Shown here: piece after piece, positions 15,459-20,239 of the stretch
How positions within the stretch are numbered: the stretch's first letter is position 1
Layout: each line of letters opens with the position of its first letter
Source of the DNA: CAZEHS01 sp964511875
Lineage (GTDB): Bacteria; Bacillota; Clostridia; Peptostreptococcales; Acidaminobacteraceae
Direction: 5' to 3'
Assembly (NCBI GenBank): GCA_964511875.1
Contig: CAZEHS010000059.1
Location: 1-20,239 of the forward strand
DNA length: 20,239 bases
The notes under the pieces: generated by a model
Seen by the model: the letters and a program-made list of their open reading frames with translations, nothing else
What the model was told of the DNA's origin: nothing
Database searches by the model: none
Program-made: the position numbers and the translations under genes

Positions 15459-15929
15459 ATGAAAATTAAAATGATGATCAATCATGTCCATAGGGAAGCG
15501 GAGGTCGAACCCCTTGAACGTCTTATCGACATGCTGAGAAACCGATTCGGTCTGACCAGCGTGAAGGAGGGATGCGGTGAAGGGGAATGCGGGGCCTGTA
15601 CGATCATCGTTAATCAGCTGGCAGTGACATCCTGCACGATGCTTGCCGTTCAGGTGAATGGCTGTGAGGTGCTGACCACCGAAGGCCTGATGAAGGATGG
15701 AGAACTGGACCGGCTGCAGAAGGCATTCATACAGAACGGCGCCATTCAGTGCGGTTATTGTACCCCAGGCATGCTGATGTCTGTGAAGGCGCTGCTGTTC
15801 CATAATTCGGATCCTTGCCGGGAGGAAATCATCCGTGCAGTAGAAGGGAATCTGTGTCGCTGCACAGGCTATCATGCAATCGTCAATGCTGTTGAATCAC
15901 TGAAGGGAGAACAAAGCGGTGGGAAATAA
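15459..15929 (+). CDS. [2Fe-2S] subunit of a molybdenum hydroxylase (xanthine dehydrogenase family small subunit)
   Basis: This is a 156-aa protein. ATG at 15459 is chosen because GGAGG lies 5 bases upstream; a TTG 12 bases earlier would overlap that site. Two [2Fe-2S] motifs are intact: the plant-ferredoxin type, Cys39, Cys44, Cys47 (CGEGECGAC) and Cys59, and the second cluster, Cys98, Cys101 (CGYCTPG), Cys133 and Cys135 (CRCTGY). In the family this subunit carries electrons from the Mo centre towards FAD. It is encoded with the FAD and Mo subunits in overlapping genes. A 10-bp palindrome AATCATGATT (15439-15448) just upstream of the ribosome binding site may be regulatory. The substrate cannot be told from this subunit. 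Confidence 0.95.
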   Translation: MKIKMMINHVHREAEVEPLERLIDMLRNRFGLTSVKEGCGEGECGACTIIVNQLAVTSCTMLAVQVNGCEVLTTEGLMKDGELDRLQKAFIQNGAIQCGYCTPGMLMSVKALLFHNSDPCREEIIRAVEGNLCRCTGYHAIVNAVESLKGEQSGGK

Positions 15930-16788
15930 CGTGGTACAGCCTGTTACCCTGAAAGAGCTTGCAGACTCCCTGGTGACAGATGGAAATAGAATTTTCTTTG
16001 CAGGAGGCACGGACATCATGAACCGTCTGCGGCTGCATCCTCCCGGACCTGTGACAGTCATTGATCTTTCACAGATGGAGGATTTGAAAAGCTTTCATCA
16101 CAATGAGATGGGCCTTCGGATCGGTGCCATGTGTACGATGACTGAGCTGAACAGGTCTTCCCTGGTGAATGATCTGGCAGATGTCCTGGCCGCTGCAGCT
16201 GCTCAGGTGGGCTCGACACAGATACGAAACCGGGCAACGGTGGGCGGGAATGTAGCCAATGCAGCCCAGTGCGCCGATACCATCCCTGCATTGATCGCTC
16301 TGGATGCCGATGTGGAGCTGATGAACGGTCAGGGGGTCATACGCACCATCAAGGTTGAGGAGTTCGTCACCGGCATCGGCAGAACCCTGATCATGGAACA
16401 GGAAGTAGTGACGGGATTCAACATACCGGCCCGTTCCCTGAATCTCAGGGGCGGATATGGGAAAGTCGGTTCCCGTAAGACAGTGACCATCGCAAAGGTC
16501 AATGGAGCAGGGGTTTTGAGAATCGAAGAGGAAACTGTGAAATATGCACGGGTTGCATTTGGTTCCCTGGGAACACGAGGCTTTTACTCCTCTTATGTGT
16601 CGGCAGGGCTTGAAGGGATGACGGTGGATCAGCTCCGGGCTGGCAAGTTTATGGATTTCTTTGTGGAACAGGTTGACCGTGCCATCCCCGGCCGTGACTC
16701 CCTGTCCTATAAGCGGTCTGCTGTCAGGGCTGTGGCGGCTTCCATCATTGAGCGGGCAATTTCAGGATATGGAAGGGTGTTGACATGA
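15919..16788 (+). CDS. FAD-binding subunit of a molybdenum hydroxylase (xanthine dehydrogenase family medium subunit)
   Basis: The GTG start at 15919 overlaps the previous gene by 11 bp, with GGGAGA upstream. The 289-aa length is normal for the medium subunit. FAD-binding motifs are visible: FAGGTD (27-32) and IRNRATVGGN followed by NAAQCADTIPAL (102-125), the usual R-x-x-A-T-(I/V)-G-G-N loop. The extra [4Fe-4S] loop of 4-hydroxybenzoyl-CoA reductase is not apparent. The role is to accept electrons from the Fe-S subunit and pass them to NAD or another acceptor. The last codons overlap the start of the large subunit by 4 bp, so the three subunits are translated as a unit. Confidence 0.94.
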   Translation: MGNNVVQPVTLKELADSLVTDGNRIFFAGGTDIMNRLRLHPPGPVTVIDLSQMEDLKSFHHNEMGLRIGAMCTMTELNRSSLVNDLADVLAAAAAQVGSTQIRNRATVGGNVANAAQCADTIPALIALDADVELMNGQGVIRTIKVEEFVTGIGRTLIMEQEVVTGFNIPARSLNLRGGYGKVGSRKTVTIAKVNGAGVLRIEEETVKYARVAFGSLGTRGFYSSYVSAGLEGMTVDQLRAGKFMDFFVEQVDRAIPGRDSLSYKRSAVRAVAASIIERAISGYGRVLT

Positions 16789-19034
16789 GTCCAAAGACGT
16801 ATCGCTATATCGGGAAATCCGTATTGAGAAACGATGGCATGGAGAAGGTCACCGGTCAGATGAAATACACCGGGGATACCAAAATGGAAGGCATGCTTTA
16901 TGCGACCCTCGTAACTTCCGTGAAGGCCCATGCAAGAATCATCAGCATGGATACGGGTGATGCATACAGGGTACCAGGGGTTGTTAAGGTTTACACCCCT
17001 TCAGATGTGCCGGAAATCCTCTACAGCGCCCATAACTGGCTGATGAACATGCAGGAGATCGAGGACGAACCCCTGCTGACCATGACCCCGAAGCACGACG
17101 GTGACCGGATTGCTTTTGTGGTCGCTCAAACCCGGGAAGCTTCGCGGATTGCAGCTGGACTGGTCAAAGTCACCTATGAGGCGCTCCCTGTCATTGTCGC
17201 TATTGAATCTGCCCTGGATCCGGATTCACAGACCATTCATGATTACGGCAACGTTCCCTTTGATCTTGTGAAGGAATACGGGGATTACGATGCTGTTTCG
17301 GAAAAAGCAGGGACCATCATTGAAGATATCATTGAAACCCCTTCCCAGCATCACGGTGCCATTGAAAATCATGTTTGCCTGGCTTATGTGGAGGACGGGA
17401 TACTGACAGTTAAAACCCCGTGCCAGATCACTTTTCAGGTCCAGATGCTGCTTTCAGGAATAACCGGACTGCCGCAATCCCGGATCCGGGTCGTCAAGAT
17501 GATTACGGGAGGATCTTTCGGTGGAAAGAGCCAGCCGGTCCTGGAGCCCCTCTGCGGGTATCTGGCTTTGGATCTCAAAAGGCCGGTACTGATGTGCATG
17601 GACAGGGAACAAAGTATCGTCTCCAGCAGACGTAGGAACTCCGTAAAAGGCAGGGTCGCCCTTGCTGTCACCAAGGATGGGACAATTCTTGGCCGTGATC
17701 TGGATATAATAGCCAACACCGGGGCATATTTCAGCAATGGCTCAGCCGTATCCATGGCCATGCTGAAGAAATCCGTCCGGCTGTACCGCATGGAGAGCCA
17801 GCGGTACCGGGCTCGAGCCGTCATCACCAACACACCGGTGGGCGGTGCCGCCAGAGGGTATGGTTCCCCGCAGATCCACGCGGTGACGGAAATAAATATT
17901 GAAAACGCAGCCAGGGTCATCGGGTTGGATCCTTTGGATTTTCGTCTCAAAAACATCGTCAGCAGCACGGATACCGATCCCCTGGGAGGTCCGCCCTTGG
18001 GGAATGTTCAGATTGAGGCCTGTCTGAAACAGGGAGCTGAACGATTCGGATGGAAAGAAAAATACGCGAGGGATCCTGGTTCCGGCCGTTATCGGACAGG
18101 TGTAGGAATGGCGGCACTCGTTCATGGCAATGGCTATTTCGGAGGGTTCCCCGAATTTACTGCCGTGCAGATGACGCTGATGAAGGATGGTACCATACTG
18201 ATCAATTCAGCACTTCACGATCTGGGGTGCGGGACTCTGACCGTGTCGGCCCAGATTGCCGCTGAAGCCCTGGGAATCGATATCGGAAAGATATGCATCC
18301 TTGAATCGGATACGCTCCGGTCTCCCTATGATCCTACAGGGACACAGGCTTGCCGGGTAACCTTCGTATGCGGTGAGGCAATCCGTCTGGGTGCGGAAGC
18401 ATTGAAAGAAAAACGTCTGAGCCGTGCAGCCGGAATCCTTGGGATGGAAGAACGGACGCTGGAATTAAAAAACGGGGTCATCTGTAATGCCGGGGGTTCT
18501 GAAGTGATGGACCTGCCCGCACTGGCATTTAAAAACAGTCAGGATGCAGGTGAAACACTGGCGGTCAACTATGAATATACGGCATCTGCCAATCCCGGAT
18601 CCTATGGTGCCAATTTCGTGGAGGTTGAAGTCGATACATGGACTGGTTTTGTGGATGTTAAAGCGATCGTTGCCGTCCACGACATCGGTCAGGCCATCAA
18701 CCCGGAATTCGTCAAGGGACAGATATGCGGCGGAATACAGATGAATCTTGGTTTTGCCCTGTGTGAAGAAATCGGTCTTGATAAAGATGGTACGGTTAAA
18801 AGCAGGAATTTTTCAAAATACCATGTGATCAATGCACCGTCCATGCCCCCCATCGATATCATTCTCATTGAGGCAGGGGAGCCAGGGGGACCCTACGGTG
18901 CCAAGAGTATCGGTGAATCGTCAGCCATTGCAACGGCTCCCGCTGTCATCAATGCGATCAATCACGCACTGGGAACAAGAATTTCCAACCTGCCGGCAAC
19001 TCCGGAGCGAATCATGAAGGCTCTGAGTTCATAA
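16785..19034 (+). CDS. Molybdopterin-binding large subunit of a molybdenum hydroxylase (xanthine dehydrogenase family)
   Basis: This is a 749-aa protein beginning with ATG in the ATGA overlap with the FAD subunit. Family motifs are GGSFGGKSQPV (242-252, Mo-cofactor binding), GGAARGYGSPQ (353-363, Arg357 at the active-site arginine position) and GAKSIGESS (705-713), with Glu711 at the position of the catalytic base. It lacks the CO dehydrogenase active-site loop AYRCSFR. The reaction is expected to be hydroxylation of an aromatic heterocycle or aldehyde at the Mo centre, with electrons leaving through the two smaller subunits. The separate-subunit order Fe-S, FAD, Mo is usual in Bacillota and related bacteria. 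Xanthine, nicotinate and other N-heterocycles are all possible. The neighbouring transporter is not a purine permease, which argues mildly against ordinary xanthine oxidation. Confidence 0.94.
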   Translation: MSPKTYRYIGKSVLRNDGMEKVTGQMKYTGDTKMEGMLYATLVTSVKAHARIISMDTGDAYRVPGVVKVYTPSDVPEILYSAHNWLMNMQEIEDEPLLTMTPKHDGDRIAFVVAQTREASRIAAGLVKVTYEALPVIVAIESALDPDSQTIHDYGNVPFDLVKEYGDYDAVSEKAGTIIEDIIETPSQHHGAIENHVCLAYVEDGILTVKTPCQITFQVQMLLSGITGLPQSRIRVVKMITGGSFGGKSQPVLEPLCGYLALDLKRPVLMCMDREQSIVSSRRRNSVKGRVALAVTKDGTILGRDLDIIANTGAYFSNGSAVSMAMLKKSVRLYRMESQRYRARAVITNTPVGGAARGYGSPQIHAVTEINIENAARVIGLDPLDFRLKNIVSSTDTDPLGGPPLGNVQIEACLKQGAERFGWKEKYARDPGSGRYRTGVGMAALVHGNGYFGGFPEFTAVQMTLMKDGTILINSALHDLGCGTLTVSAQIAAEALGIDIGKICILESDTLRSPYDPTGTQACRVTFVCGEAIRLGAEALKEKRLSRAAGILGMEERTLELKNGVICNAGGSEVMDLPALAFKNSQDAGETLAVNYEYTASANPGSYGANFVEVEVDTWTGFVDVKAIVAVHDIGQAINPEFVKGQICGGIQMNLGFALCEEIGLDKDGTVKSRNFSKYHVINAPSMPPIDIILIEAGEPGGPYGAKSIGESSAIATAPAVINAINHALGTRISNLPATPERIMKALSS

Positions 19035-19182
19035 GAAAAAAAACTCTGTAGAAACCAGCGAAAAGGAGGATCGGCAGGACCTTATTCACAGGAATCATTC
19101 AACCTTGTTTTCAGAAAGACTTGGCGGCAGAATCCATGCATAGTATGATTTTCAAAGGAGCTTCTATAAGGAGGACGATATC
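19035..19182 (+). other. Intergenic gap between Mo hydroxylase and transporter, no terminator seen
   Basis: This 148-base stretch has no stem followed by a T-run and no convincing promoter. An AAGGAGG-like site near 19060 has no start codon at proper spacing. The simplest reading is an untranslated spacer within one operon. Confidence 0.45.
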
Positions 19183-20239
19183 GTGAGCAAACCCCAGGAA
19201 AAAAAGGATTGGAAAGATGGGATCCGGTGGGAAGTTTTCATTCCTGCATATCTGGTAATCGGTGGTGCGGCAGTCTTAGGCATTGTCAATAAGGATGCAC
19301 TGACAAAAAACGTCATGGCCTTTTTCTTCTGGTCATTGGATACTTTCGGCTGGTTGTTTCAGCTGACAGTCATGACTTCATTCGTATTCATGGCCTACAT
19401 GATGTTCTCAAAGTACGGCGATATGAGGCTGGGCGGCAAGAATGCCAAGCCGAAGTACAGCTTTGGCACATGGTTTGCCATGACACTGACCGGGGGCGTG
19501 GCAACGGGGATCGTCACCTGGGGCGTCAATGAACCCCTGATCTATTTCGGCAACGTCTGGGGTGAATTGGATAAGCTGGGTATTGCACCGAATACGACTG
19601 AGGCAGCAGTATTTGCCATGGCACGATCCTTTTACAACTGGACCTTCGTTCCCTATGCGATCTATGCCTGTTGCGGACTTTTGGTAGCCTATATCTACTT
19701 CAATAAACGGGAACGACTGGCTGTGACATCGACCTTGAAGCCGCTTTTCGGTGAAAAAGTGACAAAAGGGATGTTTGCTGGAATCATCGACATGCTCTCC
19801 ATGCTGGGTCTTGCCATCGGGATCACCACAGGTCTTACCATGTGCATCACCCTGGTAATGTCAGGACTGAAGGGCGGATACGGCATCGAGTCCAGCGTTC
19901 CTCTCTTTGCAGGCATCGGGATTTTCATCATCTGCATGTTCACGTTTTCATCGTACATCGGCATGGAAAAGGGCCTGGCCAAGCTCGGCAGCCTGAATGC
20001 GTGGTTCTATTATTTCCTTCTGGCACTATTGCTGGTTACCGGACCTACGGTATACATCATGCGGATCGGGACAGCCGGTCTTGCCATGTGGCTCGATAAC
20101 TTCTTCCTGTTGGGTCGGGATCCCATCGATATCGGCGGAGAAGCCCTTACCCGGTCCTGGACCCTCTTCGACCGGGCCTTCGGGGTCGGTTTTGCTGCAT
20201 TAACCGGAAGTTTCCTGGCTATGGTTTTCTTCGGCCGTA
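19183..20239 (+). CDS. BCCT-family transporter with divergent substrate signature, 3' truncated by window edge
   Basis: The GTG at 19183 is preceded by AAGGAGG, and 352 codons are open to the window end. The segments match BCCT carriers: WGVNEPLIYFG (from residue 113), SFYNWTFVPYAIYACCGLL, then EKGLAKLGSLNAWF and LLVTGPTVYIM near the amphipathic helix. At least seven membrane helices are visible. At the family signature, normally W-T-x-F-Y-W-A-W-W-x-x-W-x-P, this protein reads WTLFDRAFGVGFAA (326-339). The first Trp stays, but four later Trp become Arg331, Phe333, Gly334 and Phe337, and Tyr becomes Asp330. The aromatic box for quaternary ammonium is thus largely missing. It starts 148 bases after the Mo hydroxylase with no terminator in between, so it may be co-transcribed. 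The substrate is unknown. Confidence 0.9.
   Translation, partial: MSKPQEKKDWKDGIRWEVFIPAYLVIGGAAVLGIVNKDALTKNVMAFFFWSLDTFGWLFQLTVMTSFVFMAYMMFSKYGDMRLGGKNAKPKYSFGTWFAMTLTGGVATGIVTWGVNEPLIYFGNVWGELDKLGIAPNTTEAAVFAMARSFYNWTFVPYAIYACCGLLVAYIYFNKRERLAVTSTLKPLFGEKVTKGMFAGIIDMLSMLGLAIGITTGLTMCITLVMSGLKGGYGIESSVPLFAGIGIFIICMFTFSSYIGMEKGLAKLGSLNAWFYYFLLALLLVTGPTVYIMRIGTAGLAMWLDNFFLLGRDPIDIGGEALTRSWTLFDRAFGVGFAALTGSFLAMVFFGR

Noticed and set aside
17435..18125. Long minus-strand open frames inside the Mo hydroxylase gene
   Set aside because: They are antisense shadows of a well-conserved coding gene and lack ribosome binding sites and recognisable motifs.

Overview
The window looks like chromosomal DNA of an anaerobic member of the Bacillota, most likely Clostridia. 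The evidence is strong Shine-Dalgarno sites (AAGGAGG-type), a Bacillus/Clostridium-type LexA box, a bifurcating-hydrogenase type NADH/FMN subunit with a C-terminal ferredoxin domain, and a SARP/BTAD regulator beside a molybdenum hydroxylase. No genus can be named. No rRNA, tRNA or CRISPR array was recognised.

Layout. (1) 1-1276: 3' part of an HndC/HydB/NuoF-like NADH-FMN subunit, closed by a perfect-stem terminator. (2) 1277-1925: an AT-rich stretch with no convincing gene but with several repeats. (3) 1926-3435, minus strand: an 84-aa conserved hypothetical and a complete Y-family DNA polymerase, adjacent in one operon. (4) 3590-9524, minus strand: four overlapping genes, namely three tyrosine recombinases (452, 749 and 625 aa) and a 168-aa HTH/coiled-coil protein, a Tn554-like set. 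(5) 9691-9935: the first 47 codons of a second Y-family polymerase gene with its own promoter, which carries a perfect LexA box between -35 and -10. (6) 9969-11417, plus strand: cytoplasmic GH13 alpha-amylase. (7) 11481-12008, minus strand: a YtxH-like protein and a 48-aa lmo0937-like membrane protein. (8) 12279-20239, plus strand: a 1017-aa SARP/BTAD-ATPase-TPR regulator, a three-subunit molybdenum hydroxylase with overlapping genes, and the start of a BCCT-family transporter.

The most interesting reading concerns parts 3-5. The broken polymerase gene ends at the codons for GNEASRHG, and the intact polymerase carries the same motif at the equivalent position. The two sites lie in direct orientation, share 20 of 22 bases, and sit at the two ends of the recombinase block. 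The simplest model is that a Tn554-like element of about 6.4 kb inserted into a LexA-controlled polymerase gene. It would have cut off the host promoter and first 47 codons, and supplied a replacement promoter and first 46 codons of its own, so that a hybrid full-length polymerase is restored. The replacement promoter shows no LexA box. The orphaned SOS promoter now points straight into the recombinase operon, which suggests that DNA damage might induce excision or transposition.

The right-hand locus reads as a regulated catabolic module: a large ATP-dependent transcription factor, an oxidoreductase of the xanthine dehydrogenase family with Fe-S, FAD and Mo subunits, and a transporter. The transporter is clearly BCCT by sequence but lacks most of the tryptophan-rich signature associated with binding betaine-like compounds, so the transported and oxidised substrate is probably not a classical betaine.
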